From: an uncultured Bacteroidota bacterium
GTDB taxonomy: Bacteria; Bacteroidota; Bacteroidia; Flavobacteriales; Flavobacteriaceae
Assembly (NCBI GenBank): GCA_913047695.1
Contig: CAJWUI010000006.1
Span: 62,001 to 126,000 of the forward strand
DNA: 64,000 nucleotides
Direction of reading: 5' to 3'
A program made the translations under genes and the position numbers. Positions 32,139 through 42,156 of this stretch are shown one piece after another (position 1 is the stretch's first letter; the number at the start of each line of letters is the position of its first letter). The notes under the pieces are model-generated. The model was not told the DNA's origin. It searched no databases and saw nothing but the letters and a program-made list of their open reading frames with translations.

Positions 32139-32297
32139 TTATTTTTTTTTAGCTCGCCATTGGTCAAAGCGTTCCTTAGCAGCACCAAATAGCCAATAAG
32201 GTATTGCGAAAGTAAGAAGGAAAATCATCAACCAGAAGCCGATGGTAATTATACTCAAGAAAGCGAGAAAGCCTAAATACTGGTCAAATTCAAACAT
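32139..32297 (-). CDS. Small (52 aa) single-TM membrane protein, unknown function
   Basis: Below the ORF track cutoff; hand translation MFEFDQYLGFLAFLSIITIGFWLMIFLLTFAIPYWLFGAAKERFDQWRAKKK*. Hydrophobic core with a basic C-tail. Confidence 0.65.
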   Translation of the reverse strand: MFEFDQYLGFLAFLSIITIGFWLMIFLLTFAIPYWLFGAAKERFDQWRAKKK

Positions 32298-32436
32298 TAA
32301 TCAAAATTATACAATAAAGGTAATTTTTTTTATTTATTTGTTAGAATCGAATAATAAAAATCTACCAAAAGAAAATATTCTACGTTTTATTAATGTTTAT
32401 TTTTAAACCTAGTATTTTTATATAAAATTATTAAAT

Positions 32437-33837
32437 ATGGAGTACCGTATTGAAAAAGATACAATTGGAGAAATTAAAGTGGCAAAAGACGTTTATTGGG
32501 GTCCACAAACTGAGCGCTCACTAAAAAACTTTAAAATAGGTCCTTCAGGTTCCATGCCAATGGAAATAATATATGGATTTGCACAATTAAAGAAAGCTGC
32601 TGCTAACACAAATTTTGATCTGGGTGTATTATCAAAAGTAAAAAGAGATCTAATAGTTAAAGTTTGTGATGAAATTTTGGAAAGGAAATTGGACGATCAT
32701 TTTCCATTAGTGATTTGGCAAACTGGATCAGGGACTCAAAGTAATATGAATGTAAATGAAGTAATTTCTAATAGAGCTCACGTCTTAGAAGGTAAAATAA
32801 TGGGTCAAGGAGAAAAAACCCTTAAACCAAATGATGATGTAAATCGATCTCAATCATCAAATGATACTTTTCCCACAGCAATGCATATTGCTTGTTATAA
32901 AAAAATAATAGAAATAACAATCCCGGGTTTAATAGATTTAAAAAATGCAATAAATGATAAAGCAATTGCATTTAATGACATTGTAAAAATTGGAAGAACC
33001 CATTTGATGGATGCCACTCCCCTAACCCTAGGTCAGGAATTCTCAGGATATTCTACCCAACTAGAAAATGGTATAAAGTCTTTACAATTTAGCCTTAACC
33101 ATCTTGCTGAAATAGCTCTAGGTGGTACTGCAGTCGGAACAGGGATCAATACGCCCAATGGATATGCTGAAAAAGTAGCTTCATATATTTCTGAGTTTAC
33201 AGGTTTCCCTTTTAAAACGGCGCCTAACAAATTTGAAGCATTAGCTTCTCATGATGCTATAGTTGGATCTCATTCAGCTTTAAAGCAGATTGCGGTTTCA
33301 TTAAATAAGATTGCTAATGATATTCGATTAATGGCATCAGGTCCTCGATGTGGTATTGGAGAGTTAATATTACCAGCAAACGAACCTGGGAGTTCTATTA
33401 TGCCTGGAAAAGTTAATCCAACACAATGTGAAGCAGTGACTATGGTATGTGCACAAGTCATGGGGAATGATGTAGCAGTCACTATTGGTGGTACACAAGG
33501 TCATTATGAGTTAAACGTTTTTAAGCCACTTATGGCTGCTAATACAATTGAATCAGCTCAACTTATTGGAGATGCATGTTCTAGTTTCACTCAAAATTGT
33601 GTAAAAGGTATCAAACCAAATTACAAACGAATTAAAAATCTAGTTCAGGGTTCATTAATGTTAGTAACCGCTCTAAACACAAAGATAGGATACTACAAAG
33701 CTGCTGAAATTGCTAAAAAAGCATATGATGATGGAACAAGCTTAAAAGAAGCTAGTTTAAAGCTAGGCTATTTGACGGAAGAACAATTTAATAAATGGGT
33801 TCGTCCGGAAGATATGATAGGAAATGAAAAAAATTAA
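32437..33837 (+). CDS. fumC: Class II fumarate hydratase
   Basis: [68 protein letters not shown]. Confidence 0.96.
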   Translation: MEYRIEKDTIGEIKVAKDVYWGPQTERSLKNFKIGPSGSMPMEIIYGFAQLKKAAANTNFDLGVLSKVKRDLIVKVCDEILERKLDDHFPLVIWQTGSGTQSNMNVNEVISNRAHVLEGKIMGQGEKTLKPNDDVNRSQSSNDTFPTAMHIACYKKIIEITIPGLIDLKNAINDKAIAFNDIVKIGRTHLMDATPLTLGQEFSGYSTQLENGIKSLQFSLNHLAEIALGGTAVGTGINTPNGYAEKVASYISEFTGFPFKTAPNKFEALASHDAIVGSHSALKQIAVSLNKIANDIRLMASGPRCGIGELILPANEPGSSIMPGKVNPTQCEAVTMVCAQVMGNDVAVTIGGTQGHYELNVFKPLMAANTIESAQLIGDACSSFTQNCVKGIKPNYKRIKNLVQGSLMLVTALNTKIGYYKAAEIAKKAYDDGTSLKEASLKLGYLTEEQFNKWVRPEDMIGNEKN

Positions 33838-34291
33838 TTTTAGAAAATATTCCAATAAGGATGCATCTATTTTTAAGTCTTTAAACCTTCAGTGGCTAGA
33901 AAGCTATTTTTTTGTAGAACCTATAGATGAAGTAATTCTCAACAATCCTAAATCAAAAATATTAGATCCTGGGGGGCATATAATTATGTTAGAGTTAAAT
34001 GGCAAAGTTATTGGAACATTCACATTTATCAAGATACAAGAAAGTGTTTTTGAATTTAGTAAAATGGCTATTAATCCAATTTACAGAGGTCAAGGGCATG
34101 GGAACTCTATTATGAAGTTCGCAATTTCGTTTGCAAAAAAAAATCAATGGAAAAAAATTATTCTCTACTCTAATACCAAATTAGAGAATGCAATTCATTT
34201 GTATTATAAGTATGGTTTTTTAGAGGTAGAAATGGAGTCGAATATTCTTTATTCGAGAGGGAATATAAAAATGGAGTTAAGCATAAACTGA
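33824..34291 (+). CDS. GNAT family N-acetyltransferase
   Basis: [53 protein letters not shown]. Confidence 0.85.
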   Translation: MKKINFRKYSNKDASIFKSLNLQWLESYFFVEPIDEVILNNPKSKILDPGGHIIMLELNGKVIGTFTFIKIQESVFEFSKMAINPIYRGQGHGNSIMKFAISFAKKNQWKKIILYSNTKLENAIHLYYKYGFLEVEMESNILYSRGNIKMELSIN

Positions 34292-34327
34292 TTGTTTTTA
34301 ATATTTAGGTTTTTATCTTTTGCTAAC

Positions 34328-34507
34328 TTAAATCCTGCCTCTCAAGGCATTAAAAGACCAAGCTATTGCATAAAATCCAATTCCAGCGATTGAAAAACCT
34401 ATTGCATATTCTCGATATTTAAAAATGCCAACCAAAATAAGAGCAGTACCAATTATTGTCATTATCAATGCAGTAATACCTACTATTTTATTTTTGTTTA
34501 AGTTCAT
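34328..34507 (-). CDS. Small (59 aa) two-TM protein, CAL67264-like family
   Basis: Below the ORF track cutoff; hand translation MNLNKNKIVGITALIMTIIGTALILVGIFKYREYAIGFSIAGIGFYAIAWSFNALRGRI*. Family name from recall. Confidence 0.75.
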   Translation of the reverse strand: MNLNKNKIVGITALIMTIIGTALILVGIFKYREYAIGFSIAGIGFYAIAWSFNALRGRI

Positions 34508-34591
34508 TATACTTTGTACATCAAATATCGAACATTTATTTAAAATGACACATATATAAATTATTACTTTAGTATTATCATTTATTTATTA

Positions 34592-36220
34592 ATGGAACTA
34601 GAAAAAGAAAAAAACAAGGACTCAATGAAAATGGCTTGGGCTAACATTGAGTCTATATTTAGAAAGATTAAGTTAGGAGGTGGCAAAAGTCGCCTTGAAA
34701 AAATTAAAAGCCAGGGTAAATTAACAGCTAGAGAAAGAGTAAAAAATCTTGTTGACGATCCAAGCAAAATTTATGAAATTGGAATTTTAGCAGGCGAAAA
34801 GATGTACAATGAATATGGTGGATGTCCATCAGCAGGAGTTATAGTTGTAATTGGTAAAGTGTCAGGAAGGTATTGTGTAATTGTAGCAAATGATCCAAGC
34901 GTAAAAGCTGGCGCTTGGTTTCCAATGACAACTAAAAAAAATTTAAGAGCACAGGAAATAGCTATTGACAACAGGATTCCAATAATTTATTTAGTAGATA
35001 GTGCAGGTATTTTTCTTCCCCTTCAAGAAGAAATTTTCGCTGATAAAGAAAACTTCGGTAGGATATTTAGAAATAATGCTAAAATGAGCAGTATGGGTAT
35101 TGTCCAGATTGCAGCTGTGATGGGAAGCTGTGTTGCAGGAGGTGCTTACCTACCAATTATGTCTGATGAGGCAATTATAGTTGAAAAAACTGGAAGTATT
35201 TTTTTGGCAGGGAGCTATCTTGTTAAAGCAGCTATTGGGGAAAATATTGATAATGAATATTTAGGAGGAGCTGACACTCACAGCGCTATTAGTGGGGTTA
35301 CCGATTATAAATTAAAAGATGATAAAGCAGCTTTGGATAAAATAAGAAGCATTATTGATAAAATTGGTTCTTACCCCAAGGCGGGCTTTAAACGCTCTGA
35401 AACTAAAATTCCTGAAATCGAAAAAGATAAAATTTATTCAATTTTACCAAAGAAAAACACACAACCTTATGATTCATATGAATTGATTGACTCGCTTGTT
35501 GATAATAATTCGATTGATGAATATAAAAAAGAATATGGTCGAACTATAATCACTTGCTATGCTAAAATTGATGGATGGTCGATTGGAATTGTAGCAAATC
35601 AAAGAAATATAGTAAAAAGTAAAAATGGTGAAATGCAATTTGGTGGAGTAATTTATGGCGATGCAGCTGATAAAGCAACAAGATTTATAGCGAATTGTAA
35701 TCAAAAAAATATACCACTGGTTTTTCTACAAGACGTTACTGGATTTATGGTTGGAAGTAAAGCAGAGCATTCTGGAATTATTAAAGATGGTGCCAAGATG
35801 GTAAATGCAGTTGCTAATTCAGTTGTCCCAAAGTTTACTATTATTATTGGAAACTCTTTTGGAGCGGGAAACTACGCGATGTGTGGAAAAGCTTTTGATC
35901 CAAGGCTAATAGTCGCTTGGCCAACAGCAAAAATTGCTGTAATGGGTGGAAGTCAAGCAGCAGAAGTGTTGCTACAAATTGAAAAATCTTCTGCTTTAAA
36001 AAATGGGGAGCAACTAGATGTAAAAAAAGAATCTTTAATGAAAGAAAAAATAAAAAGTAAATATGACGAGAAAACTGATGTAGTATTTGCAGCTTCTCAA
36101 TTATGGGTTGACGCTGTAATAGATCCAGCAGAGACTCGATCATGGATTAGTATGGGTATTGAAATAGCAAATCAATCTCCAATAGATAGGAAATTTAATA
36201 TGGGAATTTTACAAGTCTAA
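34592..36220 (+). CDS. Acyl-CoA carboxylase carboxyltransferase (beta) subunit
   Basis: KLTARERVKNLVDDPSKIYEIG, GGAYLPIMSDEAIIV, IPLVFLQDVTGFMVG, GNSFGAGNYAMCGKAFDPRLIVAWP. Confidence 0.93.
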   Translation: MELEKEKNKDSMKMAWANIESIFRKIKLGGGKSRLEKIKSQGKLTARERVKNLVDDPSKIYEIGILAGEKMYNEYGGCPSAGVIVVIGKVSGRYCVIVANDPSVKAGAWFPMTTKKNLRAQEIAIDNRIPIIYLVDSAGIFLPLQEEIFADKENFGRIFRNNAKMSSMGIVQIAAVMGSCVAGGAYLPIMSDEAIIVEKTGSIFLAGSYLVKAAIGENIDNEYLGGADTHSAISGVTDYKLKDDKAALDKIRSIIDKIGSYPKAGFKRSETKIPEIEKDKIYSILPKKNTQPYDSYELIDSLVDNNSIDEYKKEYGRTIITCYAKIDGWSIGIVANQRNIVKSKNGEMQFGGVIYGDAADKATRFIANCNQKNIPLVFLQDVTGFMVGSKAEHSGIIKDGAKMVNAVANSVVPKFTIIIGNSFGAGNYAMCGKAFDPRLIVAWPTAKIAVMGGSQAAEVLLQIEKSSALKNGEQLDVKKESLMKEKIKSKYDEKTDVVFAASQLWVDAVIDPAETRSWISMGIEIANQSPIDRKFNMGILQV

Positions 36221-37294
36221 TACTTTAAATGGATTTTGATTCATTGTTTCCTTTCGCTTTATCTTACCACCGTATGTTTGTATGAATTTTTTATAAAGGG
36301 TGATAGATTTTGGAATTTCATATTTCTCAAGCTTTTTACAACTCTTTATTTGATCACAAACTTTCTTAAGATTGATCTTAGAATTATCTTCAATAACTAT
36401 AGTTAATTTTTCCTTTTTTGATTTAAAGCCTATTTTATCAATAAAAAAATGAAAGGATATTTTTTCGGATAGCTTACGTTCAACTTGCTCAGGGTGTATA
36501 TTAAAATCATCCAATTTAATTATGTTATCTATACTTCCAATCAATCGAAATTTAGTTGGGCTATATAATTCTACCTGGTCATTTGTAATAAGGTTTTTAA
36601 TGTCTAATCTAGGTGCATCGACAATTAGACATTTACGATTATCTTGCCGGACAAAAATCCCGGGTAAACATTTGAATTCAGATATAGGATCAGTCATCTT
36701 ACGAACAGCAATATGAGAAAGTGTCTCCATCATTCCGTATGTTTCATAGGCATTTATTTTAGCTTTTATCAAAGCTTGCTGAAGAGCGTTTGAAAGATAA
36801 GCACCTCCTATTATCACCTTTTTTATTCTACCTAACTCAGGTATAGAGTGAAATGCCTGAATTGGGGTCATCGCTGCAAAATCATAAAATTTTTCATTTT
36901 TGTAAAAGGGTTTTTTAGATGGGGAAATTAGATCAATTTCAAGACCTAAAATTAATGCCCTTATTAACATCATTTTACCCGCTATATAGTTTGTTGGAAG
37001 ACAATGAAGAGCTCTATCCCCAACACTTACCTTAAAAAAATCTCCAGTTGAAATCGCACTACTTACAAGTGACTGTTTTTTAACCAATATCTTATTTTTC
37101 TTTGATATTGATGTACTGAGATAAATTGAGTCAGAGTTATCAAGCCAATCTAAAATAAAGTCTCCCATAAAGGTTTCATAGAGATCTCCCTCCTTAATGA
37201 AATTATAGGCTACTTCCTTCAGGTTATTTCTATCATAATAATAACCATTAAGGCGAAAACGATTGTGGATTTTTGAAAATTTAGGTATTTCCAT
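36209..37294 (-). CDS. menE: AMP-binding enzyme, probable O-succinylbenzoate-CoA ligase (short form)
   Basis: MTPIQAFHSIPEL, INAYETYGMMETLSHIAVR, RLIGSIDNIIKLDDFNIHPEQVE, YGGKIKRKET; next to a MenA-like gene. Confidence 0.82.
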   Translation of the reverse strand: MEIPKFSKIHNRFRLNGYYYDRNNLKEVAYNFIKEGDLYETFMGDFILDWLDNSDSIYLSTSISKKNKILVKKQSLVSSAISTGDFFKVSVGDRALHCLPTNYIAGKMMLIRALILGLEIDLISPSKKPFYKNEKFYDFAAMTPIQAFHSIPELGRIKKVIIGGAYLSNALQQALIKAKINAYETYGMMETLSHIAVRKMTDPISEFKCLPGIFVRQDNRKCLIVDAPRLDIKNLITNDQVELYSPTKFRLIGSIDNIIKLDDFNIHPEQVERKLSEKISFHFFIDKIGFKSKKEKLTIVIEDNSKINLKKVCDQIKSCKKLEKYEIPKSITLYKKFIQTYGGKIKRKETMNQNPFKVLDL

Positions 37295-37298
37295 TTAT

Positions 37299-38198
37299 CT
37301 AACTAGTTAATAATTTATTTTTCCAATTTGACAATTTGTATTTTTTTGAAACAATAAATAAAAATAAAGGGTATATGACTAAAAGAGGAAAAAGGACTTC
37401 AAATCCGATTGATGGTTCAGAGATATCCAAAAAGATTGATTCGGTCTGAAATGCAGTCCATGACGATGTTAATAACAAAGATATCAATAGGTTATTTGCT
37501 ATATGAAAGCCCAAAGCTAACTCTATACCCCTGTCAACAATTGTTAAAATTCCCAAAAAAAAGCCCGTTCCAATGTAATATATCAAAATACTATAGCCAA
37601 TTTTTTCAACTTCTGGATTAGATGCATGTAAAGATCCGAAAATGAAAGATGTCATAATTAATGACAACCATGGCTTTTTAAAAAATGAAGTAAAGCCATG
37701 TAAAAGATAGCCTCTAAAAATATATTCTTCAAAGCTTGCTTGAATTGGTATCAAAGTAATAGTAATAATAAAAAGAATTATAAAAGGTAATAATTTGAAA
37801 TTCCATTGATAATCGGAAGGATTAAAAAGGTAATCCCCAATCAAAAGTAAAACTGTAATAAGACCCCATAAAAAAAAAGCAAAAAACATTCTCTGCCAAT
37901 CGAAATTCTTTCTTGCAGTCGAAATAGTTTTTAATGACTTTTCATGTAATTTATTTACAACCAAAATCAGTCCAAAAAAGCCCACCAATGAAGGAATTAA
38001 GAGCAAAAAGAGTTGGAGATTTTTGTCCAGGCTTCTCAAAGCTAAAATTGGATCGCCACCAGCGGATAGTAACTTTTCCCCTGAAATAAAAAATGTCAAT
38101 GGTAATTGGCCAAGTATTGAAAAAAATGTTATGATGAATGACCCCAAAAGGTACATCCAAAAGGGGTTTTTTGTAGATTCAGCCTCATTTAGAAACAT
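37299..38198 (-). CDS. CPBP-family intramembrane metalloprotease
   Basis: Multi-TM; EEYIFRGYLLHGF, FGSLHASNP, GFHIANNLL. Confidence 0.9.
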   Translation of the reverse strand: MFLNEAESTKNPFWMYLLGSFIITFFSILGQLPLTFFISGEKLLSAGGDPILALRSLDKNLQLFLLLIPSLVGFFGLILVVNKLHEKSLKTISTARKNFDWQRMFFAFFLWGLITVLLLIGDYLFNPSDYQWNFKLLPFIILFIITITLIPIQASFEEYIFRGYLLHGFTSFFKKPWLSLIMTSFIFGSLHASNPEVEKIGYSILIYYIGTGFFLGILTIVDRGIELALGFHIANNLLISLLLTSSWTAFQTESIFLDISEPSIGFEVLFPLLVIYPLFLFIVSKKYKLSNWKNKLLTS

Positions 38199-38209
38199 AA
38201 ATTATTTTT

Positions 38210-39550
38210 CTAAAGGTAGAAAGTTAAAATAATTCCCAAACAAAAAATAATTTGATAATAAATAGTATGGATATTATAGTAAACTAATTTTCTAGAATCA
38301 TAAAATTTATAAAGGCCTACAAAAATGTACATACCATATATAATCAATAATAAGAAAATTAAGAAAAGAACATTTTGATAATAGAAAGTTTGAATCGAAT
38401 CTTTAAAAAAATAAATTGTTGTAATGTAGATCACAAAAAGGTTGGCTAAATATATCCATCTAGAAAATTTTTTTCCAAATAAAACAACCAAATTAATTTT
38501 ATTAGATTTTTTATCTGACTTTAAATCTGGAAACTGATTAATTAAAAGGATATTTGTTGTAAGTAAGCCTAGTGGGATACCAATCAAAGCAAAATTTTGC
38601 AAAAGTTGGAAAGAAATTTCAATTGAAGTATTTGACATTGCAAAAAAGCTTCCTAATGTCAGAAGTGGTCCAAAGGTTAAAAAAATAGTTAATTCACCAA
38701 GTCCCTTTCTAGAAGAAAATTTTAATGGCTCAGCTGTGTAAAAATATGCCATGAATAAACCTAAAAAACCAATTATGCCAACACCATATATGTTATCAAA
38801 TGATCCTGTTTGATAGTATATATTGATTGAGAGAATTATAAGACAGGCCAAAGCAATTACAATCATTAAATTACCTAATATTCTTGTTTTCTTTAATGTT
38901 ATTAGACCTAACTCTACTGCTCTACTGCCTCCCGAAATCTGAGCTCCTCTTAGTATTAATGATTTGTCACCAACATTAAAGTATTCACTGTTATTTTCAT
39001 CAGTTCCCGATTTTACGTCGAAATAGTCATTGTATAGATTCCCGAAAATATGAGCACAAATTATTCCAATTATAGACAGAATAGCATTTGTTAATGATAA
39101 TGAATTTGTTTGACTTAAAATCAACGAAACAATCACCATGGGTAATATAGATGCCAATGTAAAACCACCTCTTGTAATTGCAATTCCTTTAATAATTTTC
39201 GTAGTTAAGCTAATTGGAATGTTTACATTTTCCTCAATCTCTTTTGTAATGCCACAGTAGCCGGTTTGAGGTTCATCCTTACCATTAGCAAAATTAGGAG
39301 TGATTATAATTTCAGCATTAAAATACGATCCGTCTTTCCTTACAAAATTTGTTTTAACAATAGATTTTCCGTGTTTATTTGCTTCTTCGAGCCAGCCCAA
39401 AACATTTTGAATTACGATTTCTCCAGGAGAAAAAATTGAAACCCTTTTTATACCAACTAATTCATCCTTTGAGTAACCAAACATTTCAAGAGCTCCATTA
39501 TTCATCTCCTGTATTACTCCTTCCATATCACAAATAATTACACTTTTCAT
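38210..39550 (-). CDS. menA: PAS domain fused to UbiA/MenA-type prenyltransferase
   Basis: N-term PAS (VIICDMEGVIQEMNNGALEMFGYSKDELVG...FVRKDGSYFNAEIIITPN...GYCGITKEIEE), then UbiA motifs NLYNDYFDVKSGTD and NQFPDLKSDKKSNK, FGPLLTLGSFF. Confidence 0.85.
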   Translation of the reverse strand: MKSVIICDMEGVIQEMNNGALEMFGYSKDELVGIKRVSIFSPGEIVIQNVLGWLEEANKHGKSIVKTNFVRKDGSYFNAEIIITPNFANGKDEPQTGYCGITKEIEENVNIPISLTTKIIKGIAITRGGFTLASILPMVIVSLILSQTNSLSLTNAILSIIGIICAHIFGNLYNDYFDVKSGTDENNSEYFNVGDKSLILRGAQISGGSRAVELGLITLKKTRILGNLMIVIALACLIILSINIYYQTGSFDNIYGVGIIGFLGLFMAYFYTAEPLKFSSRKGLGELTIFLTFGPLLTLGSFFAMSNTSIEISFQLLQNFALIGIPLGLLTTNILLINQFPDLKSDKKSNKINLVVLFGKKFSRWIYLANLFVIYITTIYFFKDSIQTFYYQNVLFLIFLLLIIYGMYIFVGLYKFYDSRKLVYYNIHTIYYQIIFCLGIILTFYL

Positions 39551-39605
39551 ATTTTTTGTTTTAAATTTTGAAACAAATATATTCTAAAAAATAATTTAAA
39601 TTTTG

Positions 39606-40028
39606 TTAACGCTTCGTAAAAGTGGTTAGTTTACATAAAGATATTAATTCATCTTTTTGATTAACTACTTTTATTTCCCAGTATTGTATGGTTTTACCCC
39701 TATGAATTGGTCTAGCAGTAGCATAAACAAAACCATCTGAGATACTCTTTATATGATTGGCTGTTATCTCGATACCACGAACTTTTGTATTAGGATCTTT
39801 ATTAAAAATATATACTGCTGCGCTACCTACACTTTCGGCCAATGCCGCTGTAGCACCACCATGAAGTATTCCATCTGGTTGATGAACCTTTTTTGAAACA
39901 GGCATTCTTGCTTTTAAAAAATCATCTCCAACATCGGTATAATATATTTCTAATGTTTCCATTAGTGTGTTTTTAGATATACTATTTGCAATTTCCAGAA
40001 CTTGTTTTTTGTTCATTAATACATACAA
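39606..40028 (-). CDS. Hotdog-fold thioesterase (PaaI/MenI type; candidate DHNA-CoA thioesterase)
   Basis: MPVSKKVHQPDGILHGGATAALAESVGSAAVYI; upstream of the menA-menE genes. Confidence 0.8.
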   Translation of the reverse strand: MYVLMNKKQVLEIANSISKNTLMETLEIYYTDVGDDFLKARMPVSKKVHQPDGILHGGATAALAESVGSAAVYIFNKDPNTKVRGIEITANHIKSISDGFVYATARPIHRGKTIQYWEIKVVNQKDELISLCKLTTFTKR

Positions 40029-40043
40029 TTTTAAATAAGAAAA

Positions 40044-40059
40044 CCTGCTTTTATGCAGG
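40044..40059 (-). terminator. Hairpin terminator downstream of dnaK
   Basis: CCTGC-TTTTAT-GCAGG; on the minus strand followed by TTTTCTTATTT. Confidence 0.6.
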
Positions 40060-40100
40060 CTCTAAAAGTTTATTTATCTTAGGATAGAATACCTAATTTA

Positions 40101-42011
40101 CTAGTCTTTCACTTCTTCAAAATCAACATCCTGGACGTCATCCCCAGATTTTTCTGCCTTTTGATCCTTTTGCGGATTTGTATTTTTTGCATCAGCTGAT
40201 CCTTTTTCAGCTTGTGCTTTATACATTTCCTCTGAAGCATTTTTCCAAGCTTCGTTAATTAATTCCAAAGCTTTATCAATCGCCTGTATATCTTTTGACT
40301 CATGTGCTTTTTTTAACTCACCGAGTGCTACTTCAATTGGCTTTTTCTTTTCTTCAGATAACTTGTCCCCAAATTCGCTAAGCTGTTTTTCAGTTTGAAA
40401 AATCATTTGGTCCGCTGAATTGAGCTTATCTGCTTCTTCTTTAACCTTTTTGTCAGCATCAGCATTGGCTTCAGCTTCTTTTTTCATTTTTTCAATCTCC
40501 TCTTCTGTTAAGCCCGAAGAAGCCTCGATACGAATATCTTGGGATTTATTGGTAGCTTTATCTAGAGCACTAACTTTGATTATTCCATTGGCATCAATAT
40601 CAAAAGTAACCTCAATTTGTGGGGTTCCTCTCTGTGCAGGAGGTATGCCATCTAAGTGGAACCTTCCTATTGTCTTATTATCATTTGCCATAGATCTTTC
40701 TCCTTGTAAAACGTGAATTTCGACTGAGGGCTGATTATCAGCCGCAGTAGAAAATATTTGAGATTTTTTTGTTGGAATAGTTGTATTAGCTTCTATCAAT
40801 TTAGTCATAACTCCACCCATAGTTTCAATACCCAATGATAGAGGTGTAACATCTAGTAATAAAACGTCTTTAACATCACCTGTTAAAACTCCACCTTGTA
40901 TAGCTGCACCAATAGCAACAACTTCATCTGGATTTACACCTTTGGAAGGCTTTTTACCAAAAAACTTTTCTACTTCTTCTTGAATTATTGGGATTCTGGT
41001 CGATCCTCCGACTAAAATTATTTCATCTACATCGCCTGTCGTTAATCCAGCATCATCTAATGCTTTTTTTACAGGGTTCATAGATCGTTTTACTAGAGAG
41101 TCAGCTAATTTTTCAAAATTTGCTCTGGTGAGTGATGTAACAAGGTGTTTCGGCCCTGAATCTGTTGCGGTAACATACGGAAGATTTATTTCAGTTTGAG
41201 TTGAAGAAGAGAGCTCAATTTTAGATTTTTCAGCAGCCTCTTTAAGTCTTTGTAAAGCCATGGGATCCTTTCGAAGATCAATTGATTCCTGTTTTTGGAA
41301 TGTTTCAGCAAGAAAATCAATTATTACTTGATCAAAATCATCACCACCAAGGTGAGTATCACCGTTTGTAGATAATACCTCGAATACCCCGTCACCTAAT
41401 TCTAAAATTGATATATCAAATGTACCTCCTCCTAAATCATATACTGCAATTTTTTTATCAGAGCCACCCTTATCGAGTCCATATGCAAGGGCAGCAGCTG
41501 TTGGTTCATTAATTATTCTTTGGACTTTTAATCCTGATATTTCTCCTGCTTCTTTTGTTGCTTGTCTTTGCGAGTCATTGAAATAAGCTGGAACTGTTAT
41601 CACAGCTTCAGTAACCTCATGTCCTAGATAATCTTCAGCGGTTTTTTTCATTTTTTGGAGTGTCATGGCGGAAAGTTCTTGAGGACTGTACATTCGACCA
41701 TCTATATTTACCCTGGGTGTATCATTATCACCCTTTACTACCTTATAGGCCACTGATTTGACATCATTTTTCGATTCTGAAAATTTATTACCCATAAAAC
41801 GTTTGATAGACGCAATTGTTTTAGTAGGGTTAGTTACTGCCTGTCTTTTCGCTGGATCACCTACTTTAATTTCGCCGCCTTCTACAAAAGCAATTACAGA
41901 GGGTGTTGTCCTTTTACCTTCAGCATTTGGTATTACAACTGGTTCGTTTCCTTCCATCACAGAAACGCATGAATTTGTTGTTCCCAAATCAATTCCTATA
42001 ATTTTACTCAT
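40101..42011 (-). CDS. dnaK: Molecular chaperone DnaK
   Basis: [38 protein letters not shown]...; start moved to MSKIIG at 42011. Confidence 0.98.
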   Translation of the reverse strand: MSKIIGIDLGTTNSCVSVMEGNEPVVIPNAEGKRTTPSVIAFVEGGEIKVGDPAKRQAVTNPTKTIASIKRFMGNKFSESKNDVKSVAYKVVKGDNDTPRVNIDGRMYSPQELSAMTLQKMKKTAEDYLGHEVTEAVITVPAYFNDSQRQATKEAGEISGLKVQRIINEPTAAALAYGLDKGGSDKKIAVYDLGGGTFDISILELGDGVFEVLSTNGDTHLGGDDFDQVIIDFLAETFQKQESIDLRKDPMALQRLKEAAEKSKIELSSSTQTEINLPYVTATDSGPKHLVTSLTRANFEKLADSLVKRSMNPVKKALDDAGLTTGDVDEIILVGGSTRIPIIQEEVEKFFGKKPSKGVNPDEVVAIGAAIQGGVLTGDVKDVLLLDVTPLSLGIETMGGVMTKLIEANTTIPTKKSQIFSTAADNQPSVEIHVLQGERSMANDNKTIGRFHLDGIPPAQRGTPQIEVTFDIDANGIIKVSALDKATNKSQDIRIEASSGLTEEEIEKMKKEAEANADADKKVKEEADKLNSADQMIFQTEKQLSEFGDKLSEEKKKPIEVALGELKKAHESKDIQAIDKALELINEAWKNASEEMYKAQAEKGSADAKNTNPQKDQKAEKSGDDVQDVDFEEVKD

Positions 42012-42044
42012 TATTAATTTTTTTTTTTTAAAACTCAAGCACTA

Positions 42045-42076
42045 TGCCACTAAAGATAAAACTGACAGTATGGCAG
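42045..42076. promoter_or_regulatory. Candidate chaperone operator in the dnaK/panB intergenic region
   Basis: CTGACAGTATGGCAG (42062-42076, TGNCA-N3-TGNCA palindrome) plus TGCCAC half-site (42045-42050); same architecture upstream of grpE. Confidence 0.5.
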
Positions 42077-42156
42077 AGTAAATAAAATATTATATTTGTG
42101 CAAACTCAAGAAGTAAGAGATTAAAAAACAAATAATTTTTATCTAGATAAATAATT

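Noticed and set aside
35844-36143. 99-aa minus-strand ORF inside the acyl-CoA carboxylase gene
   Set aside because: Shadow ORF opposite a well-supported CDS; low-complexity Leu/Phe-rich sequence.
40420-40716. 98-aa plus-strand ORF antisense to dnaK
   Set aside because: Reverse-frame shadow of a highly conserved gene with no independent coding signature.
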